Shown here piece after piece: positions 36,159-44,210 of a stretch of 54,637 nucleotides of DNA. The notes under the pieces are model-generated. The model ran no database searches and was not told where the DNA came from. It saw only the letters and a program-made list of their open reading frames with translations. The DNA comes from UBA2965 sp036526135 (lineage in GTDB: Bacteria; Pseudomonadota; Gammaproteobacteria; Pseudomonadales; Azotimanducaceae). A program made the position numbers and the translations under genes. Location: positions 1 to 54,637 of the forward strand of contig DATCZA010000072.1 of NCBI GenBank assembly GCA_036526135.1, in the 5' to 3' direction. Position 1 is the first letter of the stretch; the number at the start of each line of letters is the position of its first letter.

Positions 36159-37139
36159 GTGCCGATAAGCCTCGCCATCACGCCCGGCGAGCCGGCGGGC
36201 GTCGGCCCGGAGCTTCTGCTCCGACTGGCGGAAAGTCCCCGCACGCGCCCCTGGGTAGCGGTGGCCGACGCGGATCTTCTGGCCGAGCGGGCCCGCGCCC
36301 TGGGCACCACAGTCCGGTTAGACGACGCCTGGGACCGCCCGGCCATGGAAGCCGGGCGGCTGACCGTGCGGCACGTGCCTCTCGAGGCTCCTTGCACCCC
36401 CGGGCAACTCGATCCCCGCAACGCCGCCTACGTCCTGGAAACCTTGCGGCTGGCGACGGACGGTTGCCTGTCGGGGGAGTTTGCCGGCCTTGTCACGGGA
36501 CCCGTGCAGAAGTCGGTAATGAACGACGCGGGCATCCCGTTCACCGGGCACACGGAGTTCCTGTGCGAGCGGGCGGGCGTTGCCGACGTGCTCATGCTGC
36601 TGGTGGCGGGCACGCTTCGGGTCGGGCTCGCCACGACCCATTTGCCCCTGCGCGAGGTGCCCGACGCCCTTTCCCGAGCTCTGCTCGAGGGCCGGCTCGG
36701 CCTGCTGCTTGACGGGCTGCGAAGGGATTTCGGTATTGCCCGACCCCGGGTACTGGTCGCCGGTTTGAACCCCCACGCGGGGGAGGGCGGGCACCTGGGT
36801 ACCGAGGAGATCGAGATCATCGATCCCGTGTGCGAGCGCTACCGCGCCGCCGGGGAGCAGGTGAAGGGGCCGCTGCCTGCCGACACCCTCTTCACCCCGG
36901 CCATGCTCGACACCGCAGATGCGGTGCTCGCCATGTATCACGACCAGGGTCTTCCGGTGCTCAAGCACGCCGGGTTCGGGCGGGCGGTCAACGTCACGCT
37001 CGGCCTTCCCTTCGTGCGGACGTCGGTCGACCACGGTACCGCGCTTGACCTGGCGGGCTCCGGGGTGGCTGACCCGGGCAGCTTTGCCGCCGCCGCCTCG
37101 CTGGCGGGCGACCTGCTGGATTTCCGTGCGAGCGCGTAA
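36159..37139 (+). CDS. pdxA: 4-hydroxythreonine-4-phosphate dehydrogenase
   Basis: PdxA oxidises 4-phosphohydroxy-L-threonine in pyridoxal phosphate synthesis. The 326-residue protein begins VPISLAITPGEPAGVGPEL and shows VTGPVQKSVMNDAGIPFTGHTEFL, GLNPHAGEGGHLG, and YHDQGLPVLKHAGFG, with metal-binding His residues. The start is GTG (36159), six bases after the surA stop. The 3' end overlaps rsmA by 14 bases. Confidence 0.95.
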   Translation: MPISLAITPGEPAGVGPELLLRLAESPRTRPWVAVADADLLAERARALGTTVRLDDAWDRPAMEAGRLTVRHVPLEAPCTPGQLDPRNAAYVLETLRLATDGCLSGEFAGLVTGPVQKSVMNDAGIPFTGHTEFLCERAGVADVLMLLVAGTLRVGLATTHLPLREVPDALSRALLEGRLGLLLDGLRRDFGIARPRVLVAGLNPHAGEGGHLGTEEIEIIDPVCERYRAAGEQVKGPLPADTLFTPAMLDTADAVLAMYHDQGLPVLKHAGFGRAVNVTLGLPFVRTSVDHGTALDLAGSGVADPGSFAAAASLAGDLLDFRASA

Positions 37140-37902
37140 GCGGTTCGGCCAGCACTTTCTCACCGACGAAGCGGTGCTGCAGCGCATGGCGGATCTGATC
37201 CGTCTCGGGCCGCACGACCAGGTGCTGGAGATCGGTCCGGGCACCGGGGCGCTCACCGCCGCTCTGCTCGACGCCTCCGGGGCGGCGCCAGCGCGTTACC
37301 TGGCGGTGGAGATCGACCGCGATCTGGCCCCTGAGCTCGGGCGCCGCTTCCCCACCGTGGAGGTCGTCAACGCCGACGTGCTGCGCGTTCCGCTCGACGA
37401 GCTGCTGGGCTCGCAGAGCTGGCGCGTGGTGGGCAATCTGCCCTACAACATCTCCACGCCGCTTCTGGTTCGTCTGTTCGCCTGCACCGACCGAATCCGC
37501 GACATGCACTTCATGCTCCAGCGCGAGGTGGCGCTGCGCCTCGCGGCCGTTCCGGGCACCAAGGCATGGGGCCGGCTGACGGTGCTCGCCCAGTACCACT
37601 GCCAGGTGGAGCTGCTCTTCGAGGTTGCGCCGGAGAGTTTCAGCCCACCGCCGAAAGTCTGGTCCGCCGTCGCGCGGCTGGTGCCCCATGCGGCCAAGCT
37701 CCCGCTCGAGAACCCGGACCTGCTGGATCTGGTTCTGCGCCACGCGTTCTCCGGGCGGCGCAAACGGCTCGGCAATGCACTAAAATCCTTGAGCATGCCC
37801 TGGCATGAACTCGATGTGGATGACGCCGCCCGGCCCGACCAGCTGTCGGTGAAGGATTTCGTCACGCTCGCCAACGCCGTGCAGTTGGAGCAGACACCGT
37901 GA
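37126..37902 (+). CDS. rsmA: 16S rRNA dimethyladenosine transferase
   Basis: RsmA (KsgA) dimethylates two adjacent adenines near the 3' end of 16S rRNA late in 30S assembly. The 258-residue protein starts VRARKRFGQHFLTDEAVL and has LEIGPGTGALTAALL (SAM site), VEIDRDLAP and GNLPYNISTPLLVRL (the NxPY motif), then FSPPPKVWSAVARL. The start is GTG at 37126, inside the end of pdxA. The stop overlaps the apaG start as GTGA. Confidence 0.96.
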   Translation: MRARKRFGQHFLTDEAVLQRMADLIRLGPHDQVLEIGPGTGALTAALLDASGAAPARYLAVEIDRDLAPELGRRFPTVEVVNADVLRVPLDELLGSQSWRVVGNLPYNISTPLLVRLFACTDRIRDMHFMLQREVALRLAAVPGTKAWGRLTVLAQYHCQVELLFEVAPESFSPPPKVWSAVARLVPHAAKLPLENPDLLDLVLRHAFSGRRKRLGNALKSLSMPWHELDVDDAARPDQLSVKDFVTLANAVQLEQTP

Positions 37903-38279
37903 GCGGACCCGCCAGCGGCATCGAGGTGGCGGTGGATGCGCGCTACGTCGTCGGCGAGTCGGATCCGATCCGGAACCGCTACGTGTTCGCCTACACCATT
38001 ACGATCAGCAACCTCGGGCCGGAGCCCGGTCAGCTCCTCGACCGCCACTGGTTCATCGCCGACGGCGACAACGAGGTGCGCGAGGTGCAGGGGCCGGGAG
38101 TGGTCGGCGAGCAACCCCGGCTCGAGCCCGGCACCGCCTTCCGTTATACCAGCGCCGCGGTTTTAGAAACGCCCGTGGGAACCATGCACGGGCTCTACGG
38201 CTTCCGCCGTGACGACGGCACGCGCTTCGAGGTGCCGATTCCCATGTTCTCGCTAGCCGCGCCCAACGCGGTGCATTGA
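37899..38279 (+). CDS. apaG: ApaG/F-box-associated-fold protein
   Basis: ApaG is a small beta-sandwich protein of unclear biochemical role, linked in E. coli to the apaH operon and to Co2+ sensitivity. The 126-residue protein shows YVFAYTITISNLG, LLDRHWFIADGDN and VQGPGVVGEQPRLEPG. The end reads GTMHGLYGF, as in other ApaG proteins. The start is GTG (37899). apaH follows after 9 bases. Confidence 0.94.
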   Translation: MSGPASGIEVAVDARYVVGESDPIRNRYVFAYTITISNLGPEPGQLLDRHWFIADGDNEVREVQGPGVVGEQPRLEPGTAFRYTSAAVLETPVGTMHGLYGFRRDDGTRFEVPIPMFSLAAPNAVH

Positions 38280-38288
38280 GACCGGGCA

Positions 38289-39101
38289 GTGGCCACCTAC
38301 GCGATCGGTGACGTTCAGGGTTGCTACGCGGAGTTCTGCCGGCTGCTCAAGAAAATGGAGTTCGACAAGAAGCGCGATCGGCTCTGGATGGTGGGTGATC
38401 TGATCAACCGTGGGCCCGATTCGTTGCGGGTTCTGAACCTGGTGCGTTCCCTGGGCAAGCGCGCGGTCATCGTGCTCGGCAACCACGAGCTCCATTTTCT
38501 CGCCATCCATTACGGCGGCTACAGCGCCAACCGGACCGACACGTTCGATGATCTGCTGAGCTCCCCGGCCCGCGCCGAGATCGCCGAGTGGCTGTGCCAG
38601 CAGCCGCTTCTGGTCCGGAGTAACAAGCTGGGCTACGTCATGACCCATGCCGGTATTCCTCATATCTGGGACATCGATGTCGCGGAAGCTCTGGCCGGCG
38701 AGGTGGAAAAAGCCATTCGCGGCAAACGGCGCAAACGCTACTTCGAAAGCATGTACGGCAACGTGCCGGACGTGTGGGATCCGAAGCTCGCAGGCATGGA
38801 CCGGCTGCGCTGCATCACCAACTACTTCACCCGCATGCGTCTGGTGGACAAGGCGGGACGGTTGGATTTTTCCTTCAAAGGGGGGCTGGCCGACGCGCCC
38901 AAGCCCTGGCTGCCGTGGTACGAGCTGCGCAACCGCAAACCGCTGCCGGTCAAGCTGGTTTTCGGTCACTGGGCGGCGCTGCAGGGGCACACGGGGCTGA
39001 AGGACGTGATCGCCCTGGATACGGGATGCGTGTGGGGCCGCAAGCTCAGCGCCCTGTGCCTGGACACGGGCGAGAAATATTCGGTTCGGGCGGGCGGCTG
39101 A
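38289..39101 (+). CDS. apaH: Symmetrical bis(5'-nucleosyl)-tetraphosphatase
   Basis: ApaH splits Ap4A and removes Np4-type caps from RNA. The 270-residue metallophosphatase has YAIGDVQGCY (DxH-like motif in ApaH form), MVGDLINRGPDSL, VLGNHELHFLA and VFGHWAALQG. Start GTG (38289). It closes the lptD-surA-pdxA-rsmA-apaG-apaH unit. Confidence 0.96.
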   Translation: MATYAIGDVQGCYAEFCRLLKKMEFDKKRDRLWMVGDLINRGPDSLRVLNLVRSLGKRAVIVLGNHELHFLAIHYGGYSANRTDTFDDLLSSPARAEIAEWLCQQPLLVRSNKLGYVMTHAGIPHIWDIDVAEALAGEVEKAIRGKRRKRYFESMYGNVPDVWDPKLAGMDRLRCITNYFTRMRLVDKAGRLDFSFKGGLADAPKPWLPWYELRNRKPLPVKLVFGHWAALQGHTGLKDVIALDTGCVWGRKLSALCLDTGEKYSVRAGG

Positions 39102-39392
39102 GGTGACAGGGGCCCCGGGTGGGCCGTAACAAAGCCGTTTTCTTGCCCGGTCCGGCAACTCCGGCGCAGCAAGGATCGGTTCAGAGGCGACTTGAGTCCC
39201 ATTCCTTGGGTTTCGCCGTTCCAAATGTCAACGAATCACGCGTTCCGTACCGCCGATAAGGCGGAATTAGCCGCTCATCCATTAGTGATTCCGGTCGCAG
39301 GTGCGTGTGTGACACGGTTCACGGATCGACGCTGAATGCATCGGTAGCTTCAGTGAGGTACACGCGGATGCAGCAAAGGAGCGCTAGCAAAA
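39102..39392 (+). promoter_or_regulatory. 291-base control region between apaH and prkA
   Basis: No coding frame or RNA gene is evident. The right half contains the CRP/Vfr-like site at 39308-39323 and a good AAAGGAG ribosome-binding site ending 12 bases before the prkA ATG. No clear intrinsic terminator for apaH is visible in the left half and I could not assign -35/-10 boxes with confidence. A sigma-S or alternative promoter would be in keeping with the prkA family, but is not demonstrated. Confidence 0.5.
39308..39323. promoter_or_regulatory. Candidate CRP/Vfr binding site upstream of prkA
   Basis: TGTGA-CACGGT-TCACG matches the CRP consensus TGTGA-N6-TCACA at nine of ten fixed positions. 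It lies 70 bases before the prkA start, a usual activator position. The same window encodes a CRP/Vfr with the canonical recognition helix. Confidence 0.55.
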
Positions 39393-41315
39393 ATGGGTGT
39401 ATTCGAGCACTATCAGGAACGATTCGAAGCGGCTCGCGAAGAAGAGCTTTCCCTTCAGGAATACCTGGATCTCTGTAAAGAACAACCCGCCACCTACGCC
39501 ACGGCCGCCGAGCGGCTGCTGCTGGCGATCGGCGAGCCGGAGTTTGTCGACACCGCCAAGGATTCGCGGCTTTCGCGCATCTTTTCCAACAAGATCATCA
39601 AGCGCTACCCGGCGTTCGACGACTTCTACGGCATGGAAGAAGCCATCGAGCAGATCGTGTCTTTCTTCCGCCATGCGGCCCAAGGCCTCGAGGAGAAAAA
39701 GCAGATTCTCTACCTCCTCGGGCCCGTCGGCGGCGGCAAGAGCTCGCTCGCCGAAAAGCTCAAAGCGCTCATGCAGCGCGAACCGTTCTACGCGCTGAAG
39801 GGCTCGCCGGTGAACGAGTCGCCTCTGGGGCTGTTCGATCCCGTTGAGGACGGCGCCATCCTCGAGTCCGACTACGGCATCCCGCGCCGCTACGTTCGGG
39901 GACTCATGTCGCCATGGGCGGCCAAGCGGCTCAAGGAATTCGGCGGCGACATCACCCAGTTCCGGGTGGTGAAGAAATACCCGTCGATCCTGGACCAGGT
40001 GGCCTTGTCGAAGACCGAGCCTGGTGATGAGAACAACCAGGACATCTCTGCCCTGGTGGGCAAGGTGGACATCCGCAAGCTCGAGGACTTCGCGCAGAAC
40101 GACCCGGACGCGTACAGCTTCTCCGGCGGGCTGTGCAAGGCCAATCAGGGCATGCTCGAGTTCGTCGAGATGTTCAAGGCGCCCATCAAGGTGCTGCACC
40201 CGCTGCTCACCGCGACCCAGGAAGCCAACTACAACGGCACCGAAGCCATCGGCTCCATTCCGTTCGACGGGATCGTGCTGGCCCACTCCAACGAGTCGGA
40301 GTGGCAGACGTTCCGTAACAACCGCAACAACGAAGCCTTCATCGACCGCGTGTACATCGTGAAGGTGCCCTACTGCCTGCGGGTCCGGGAGGAAGTGAAC
40401 ATCTACCGGAAGCTGATCGATACCAGCTCTCTGAACGCGGCGCCCTGCGCCCCCGACACGCTGCGCATGCTGGCGCAGTTCTCGGTGCTTTCCCGGCTCA
40501 AGGAGCCGGAGAACTCCAACGTGTTCTCCAAGATGCGAATCTACGACGGGGAAAACCTCAAGGATACGGACCCCAAGGCCAAGACGCTTCAGGAGTACCG
40601 CGACACGGCCGGTGTCGATGAGGGCATGGACGGTCTGTCCACCCGCTTCGCCTTCAAGATCCTTTCGAAGGTGTTCAATTTCGACGCCATCGAGGTGGCC
40701 GCCAACCCCGTTCACCTGATGTACGTGCTCGAGCAGCAGATCGAGCAGGAGCAGTATCCTCAGGAGGTCCGGGACCGGTATCTGCGCTTCATCAAGGAGT
40801 ACCTGGCTCCCAAGTACGTGGACTTCATCGGCAAGGAAATCCAGACGGCGTACCTCGAGTCCTACTCCGAGTACGGTCAGAACGTCTTCGACCGCTACGT
40901 CACATACGCCGATTTCTGGATTCAGGATCAGGAGTATCGCGACCCGGAAACCGGCGACATTCTCGATCGCGCTTCCCTGAACGAGGAGCTGGAGAAAATC
41001 GAGAAGCCCGCCGGCATCAGCAATCCGAAAGACTTCCGCAACGAGATCGTCAACTTCGTGCTGAGGGCGCGTGCAAGCAACAACGGCACCAACCCGTCGT
41101 GGTTGAGCTACGAGAAGCTGCGCACGGTCATAGAGAAGAAGATGTTCTCCAACACCGAGGATCTTCTGCCGGTGATCTCTTTCAACGCGAAGTCCTCCAG
41201 CGACGAGCAGCGCAAGCACGACGACTTCGTCGCCCGGATGGTGGAGCGTGGTTATACCGACAAGCAGGTGCGACTGCTCGCGGAGTGGTACCTGAGAGTT
41301 CGCAAGTCACAGTAG
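39393..41315 (+). CDS. prkA: PrkA-family AAA+ serine protein kinase (YeaG-like)
   Basis: PrkA/YeaG is a stress- and starvation-linked AAA+ protein with reported Ser/Thr kinase (and in Bacillus, protease-related) activity. The 640-residue protein starts MGVFEHYQERFEAAREEELSL, the conserved N-terminus. It has a Walker A YLLGPVGGGKSSLAEKL near residue 110, FDGIVLAHSNESEW in the AAA region, and the C-terminal PrkA domain with LSTRFAFKILSKVFNFD and PSWLSYEKLRTVIEKK. The length is as expected. It is the first gene of prkA-yeaH-spoVR. Confidence 0.95.
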   Translation: MGVFEHYQERFEAAREEELSLQEYLDLCKEQPATYATAAERLLLAIGEPEFVDTAKDSRLSRIFSNKIIKRYPAFDDFYGMEEAIEQIVSFFRHAAQGLEEKKQILYLLGPVGGGKSSLAEKLKALMQREPFYALKGSPVNESPLGLFDPVEDGAILESDYGIPRRYVRGLMSPWAAKRLKEFGGDITQFRVVKKYPSILDQVALSKTEPGDENNQDISALVGKVDIRKLEDFAQNDPDAYSFSGGLCKANQGMLEFVEMFKAPIKVLHPLLTATQEANYNGTEAIGSIPFDGIVLAHSNESEWQTFRNNRNNEAFIDRVYIVKVPYCLRVREEVNIYRKLIDTSSLNAAPCAPDTLRMLAQFSVLSRLKEPENSNVFSKMRIYDGENLKDTDPKAKTLQEYRDTAGVDEGMDGLSTRFAFKILSKVFNFDAIEVAANPVHLMYVLEQQIEQEQYPQEVRDRYLRFIKEYLAPKYVDFIGKEIQTAYLESYSEYGQNVFDRYVTYADFWIQDQEYRDPETGDILDRASLNEELEKIEKPAGISNPKDFRNEIVNFVLRARASNNGTNPSWLSYEKLRTVIEKKMFSNTEDLLPVISFNAKSSSDEQRKHDDFVARMVERGYTDKQVRLLAEWYLRVRKSQ

Positions 41316-41324
41316 CAACGGAAC

Positions 41325-41368
41325 CCTCTCACCGTCCCGGAGGCTGATGCCCCCGGGACGGTGAGAGG
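41325..41368. other. Long perfect hairpin between prkA and yeaH
   Basis: A perfect 16-bp stem (41325-41340 with 41353-41368) with a 12-base loop fills most of the 75-base gap. No T-run follows, and the same operon continues 22 bases later. A role in stabilising the prkA part of the mRNA or in partial read-through is likely; an ordinary terminator is less so. Confidence 0.8.
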
Positions 41369-41390
41369 CACCGCGCAGCGGGGGCATGGC

Positions 41391-42659
41391 ATGAGCTACA
41401 TCATCGACCGCCGGGAAAACGCCAAGAACAAGAGCGCCGTCAATCGGCAGCGTTTTCTGGAGCGTTACAAGCAGCGCATCAAGAAGGCGGTATCGGATGC
41501 GGTGAACGAGCGCAGCATCACCGACATGGAGCGGGGCGAGGAAGTCACCATCCCCGCCCAGGACATCTCCGAACCGGTCTTTCAGCACGGCAGCGGCGGG
41601 CGCCGCAGCATCGTGCATCCCGGCAACAAGGAGTTCATTGCCGGAGACCGCATTGCGCGTCCGGAAGGCGGCGCCGGCGGCGGTTCCGGGGATGGCGAGG
41701 CCTCAAACTCTGGTGAGGGTTCCGACGACTTCGTCTTTCAGCTCACCCAGGAGGAATTCCTCGAGTACCTCTTCGACGACCTGGCCCTGCCCAACCTCAC
41801 CAAGCGGCATCTGAAAGGCAACTCGAGCTTCAAGTACGAACATGCCGGGTTCACCAGCGACGGGGTGCCCGCCAAGCTCTCGGTGCTGCGTTCCCTGCGG
41901 CAGGCGAAGGCGCGGCGCATCGCGCTGGCCGGCGAGCCCAAGCGGCTGCTTCGCGAGGCGCGCGAGGCGTTCGATCAGGCGGAGCTCGACGGCGATGAGC
42001 TCCAGCGTCGCCGCATGCGCGACGAGATCGAGCGCTTGGAAAAACGGCTCGGCCGCATACCCTTTCTGGATACCAACGATCTGCGCTACAACCTGCACTT
42101 GCGCAAGCCGGTGCCCACCTCCCAGGCCGTGATGTTCTGCCTCATGGACGTGTCCGGCTCCATGGACCAGCACATCAAGGACATGGCGAAGCGCTTCTAC
42201 CTGTTGCTCTACATGTTCTTGAAGCGCCATTACGAACGCACGGAGATCGTCTTCATCCGGCATCACACCGTTGCCAAGGAGGTGGACGAGCAGGAGTTCT
42301 TCTATTCCAGGGAAACGGGCGGGACCGTGGTCTCCAGCGCGCTCAAGCTGATGCTCGAGGTGCTGGAAGATCGGTACTCGCCCAACGAGTGGAACATTTA
42401 CGGGGCCCAGGCCTCGGACGGGGACAACTGGAACGACGACTCGCCCCTCTGCCGGCAGCTTCTGGAGAAGAAGATCCTGCCTCTGGTGCAGTACTTCTCC
42501 TACGTGGAGATCACCAAGCGCAGCCATCAGGCGCTGTGGCGGGAGTACGAGCACCTGGCCGAGCGGTTTCCGGAATCGTTTGCCCAGCGCCAGATCACCG
42601 ACGTGTCGGACATCTTTCCCGTGTTTCACGACCTCTTCCAGAAGAAGGACGCCGCGTGA
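41391..42659 (+). CDS. yeaH: DUF444 / YeaH-family vWA-like protein
   Basis: YeaH works with YeaG (PrkA) under nitrogen and other stress in E. coli, by an unclear mechanism. The 422-residue protein begins MSYIIDRRENAKNKSAVNRQR and has PVFQHGSGGRRSIVHPGNKEF and a Gly-rich linker near residues 92-108. A von Willebrand A-like domain contains FCLMDVSGSMDQHIKD, the DxSxS metal site. The chosen start is the ATG at 41391; the frame is open ten codons upstream through the hairpin. The stop overlaps spoVR as TGATG. Confidence 0.94.
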   Translation: MSYIIDRRENAKNKSAVNRQRFLERYKQRIKKAVSDAVNERSITDMERGEEVTIPAQDISEPVFQHGSGGRRSIVHPGNKEFIAGDRIARPEGGAGGGSGDGEASNSGEGSDDFVFQLTQEEFLEYLFDDLALPNLTKRHLKGNSSFKYEHAGFTSDGVPAKLSVLRSLRQAKARRIALAGEPKRLLREAREAFDQAELDGDELQRRRMRDEIERLEKRLGRIPFLDTNDLRYNLHLRKPVPTSQAVMFCLMDVSGSMDQHIKDMAKRFYLLLYMFLKRHYERTEIVFIRHHTVAKEVDEQEFFYSRETGGTVVSSALKLMLEVLEDRYSPNEWNIYGAQASDGDNWNDDSPLCRQLLEKKILPLVQYFSYVEITKRSHQALWREYEHLAERFPESFAQRQITDVSDIFPVFHDLFQKKDAA

Positions 42660-44191
42660 TGGAAATCCTCTTGCCGGGCAGGGGGCCGCGCGAGCCCATC
42701 TCCGACGGCGGGGACTGGACGTTCGAGCTCATCGGTCGGTACGACCGCGAGATCGGCGCGATTGCCGAGCAGTTCGGTCTCGACACGTACCCCAATCAGA
42801 TCGAGATCATCCGTTCGGACCAGATGATGGATGCCTATGCCTCCATCGGCATGCCCATCGGCTATCACCACTGGTCCTTCGGCAAGCACTTCGTCGACGT
42901 CGAGCGCAGCTACCAGCGCGGATTCATGGGCCTGGCCTACGAGATCGTGATCAACTCGAATCCCTGCATTTCCTACCTCATGGAAGAGAACAGCATGACC
43001 ATGCAGGCCCTGGTCATCGCCCATGCCTGCTATGGCCACAACTCTTTCTTCAAGGGGAACTACCTGTTCCAGACCTGGACGGACGCCAGCGCCATCGTCG
43101 ACTACCTGCTCTTCGCCCGTAACTACATTGCCAGCTGCGAGGAGCGCTACGGCGTGCAGGAAGTGGAGATGATCCTCGACTCCTGTCACGCCCTGATGAA
43201 CTACGGGGTCGACCGCTACAAGCGGCCGTACCCGATCTCGGCAGAGGAAGAGAAGCGGCGGCAGGCCGAACGCGCCGAGTACGTCCAGCGCACGCTCAAC
43301 GATCTGTGGCGGACGCTTCCCCAGGCCCGGCAGCTCGACTCGAGCGACGAGGAAGTCTTCCCGCGGGAGCCTCAGGAAAATCTCCTCTACTTCATCGAGA
43401 AGCACGCGCCGCTCTTGGAGCCCTGGCAGCGCGAGATCGTGCGCATCGTCCGGAAGGTGGCGCAGTACTTCTACCCTCAGCGGCAGACCCAGGTGATGAA
43501 CGAGGGGTGGGCGTCGTTCTGGCATTACACCCTTTTGAACGAGCTCTACGATCGCGGCCTGGTCACCGACGGCTTCATGATGGAGTTTCTCGCCTCGCAC
43601 ACAGCGGTTCTGTTCCAGCCGAGTTTTGATCACCCCGCGTACCGGGGCATCAATCCCTACGCGCTGGGCTTTGCCATCTACTCGGATCTGCGGCGCGTGT
43701 GCGAGCATCCGACGGACGAGGACCGCGAGTGGTTTCCCGACATCGCCGGGGGCAACTGGCTCGAGGTGCTGCCGGCCGCCATGCGGGACTTCAAGGACGA
43801 GAGCTTCGTGCTGCAGTTCTTAAGCCCCAGGGTCATGCGCGAGATGCGTCTGTTCGGCGTCGTCGACGACGACGCCGAAGACGAGGTGCTCATCTCGGCC
43901 ATTCACGATCGGGGCGGCTACCGCGAGGTGCGCAGCCTTCTGGCCGGGCAGTACAACATTGGCGACCGGGAGCCGAACATTCAGGTGGTGCGGGTCGACG
44001 TCAGGGGTGACCGGAGCCTCACGCTGCGGCACGCGCAGCATGCGCGCCAGCCCATGGGTCAAAGCACCGACGAGGTCATGCGGCACCTGCATCGGCTCTG
44101 GGGATTTCCCGTTCGCCTGGAGTCCGTCTGGCACGACGAGGTGGTTGCCACCACCGCCTGCCCCGCGGAGGAGGCTCAGTCGGCGGCGTAG
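42659..44191 (+). CDS. spoVR: SpoVR family protein (YcgB-like)
   Basis: SpoVR is needed for spore cortex formation in Bacillus, but in proteobacteria it accompanies prkA and yeaH and its biochemical role is unknown. The 510-residue protein shows IEIIRSDQMMDAYASIGMP, YHHWSFGKHF, ALVIAHACYGHNSFFKGNY, NEGWASFWHYTLLNELYD, and ALGFAIYSDLRRV, the family's conserved His/Glu-rich motifs that may bind metal. Start ATG 42659, overlapping the yeaH stop. Confidence 0.95.
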   Translation: MEILLPGRGPREPISDGGDWTFELIGRYDREIGAIAEQFGLDTYPNQIEIIRSDQMMDAYASIGMPIGYHHWSFGKHFVDVERSYQRGFMGLAYEIVINSNPCISYLMEENSMTMQALVIAHACYGHNSFFKGNYLFQTWTDASAIVDYLLFARNYIASCEERYGVQEVEMILDSCHALMNYGVDRYKRPYPISAEEEKRRQAERAEYVQRTLNDLWRTLPQARQLDSSDEEVFPREPQENLLYFIEKHAPLLEPWQREIVRIVRKVAQYFYPQRQTQVMNEGWASFWHYTLLNELYDRGLVTDGFMMEFLASHTAVLFQPSFDHPAYRGINPYALGFAIYSDLRRVCEHPTDEDREWFPDIAGGNWLEVLPAAMRDFKDESFVLQFLSPRVMREMRLFGVVDDDAEDEVLISAIHDRGGYREVRSLLAGQYNIGDREPNIQVVRVDVRGDRSLTLRHAQHARQPMGQSTDEVMRHLHRLWGFPVRLESVWHDEVVATTACPAEEAQSAA

Positions 44192-44210
44192 CCCCTGTTA
44201 CAATGCCGAG

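Noticed and set aside
39102..39307. Small RNA gene or tRNA in the gap before prkA
   Set aside because: No cloverleaf, no terminator-like hairpin with T-run and no promoter pair were found by eye.
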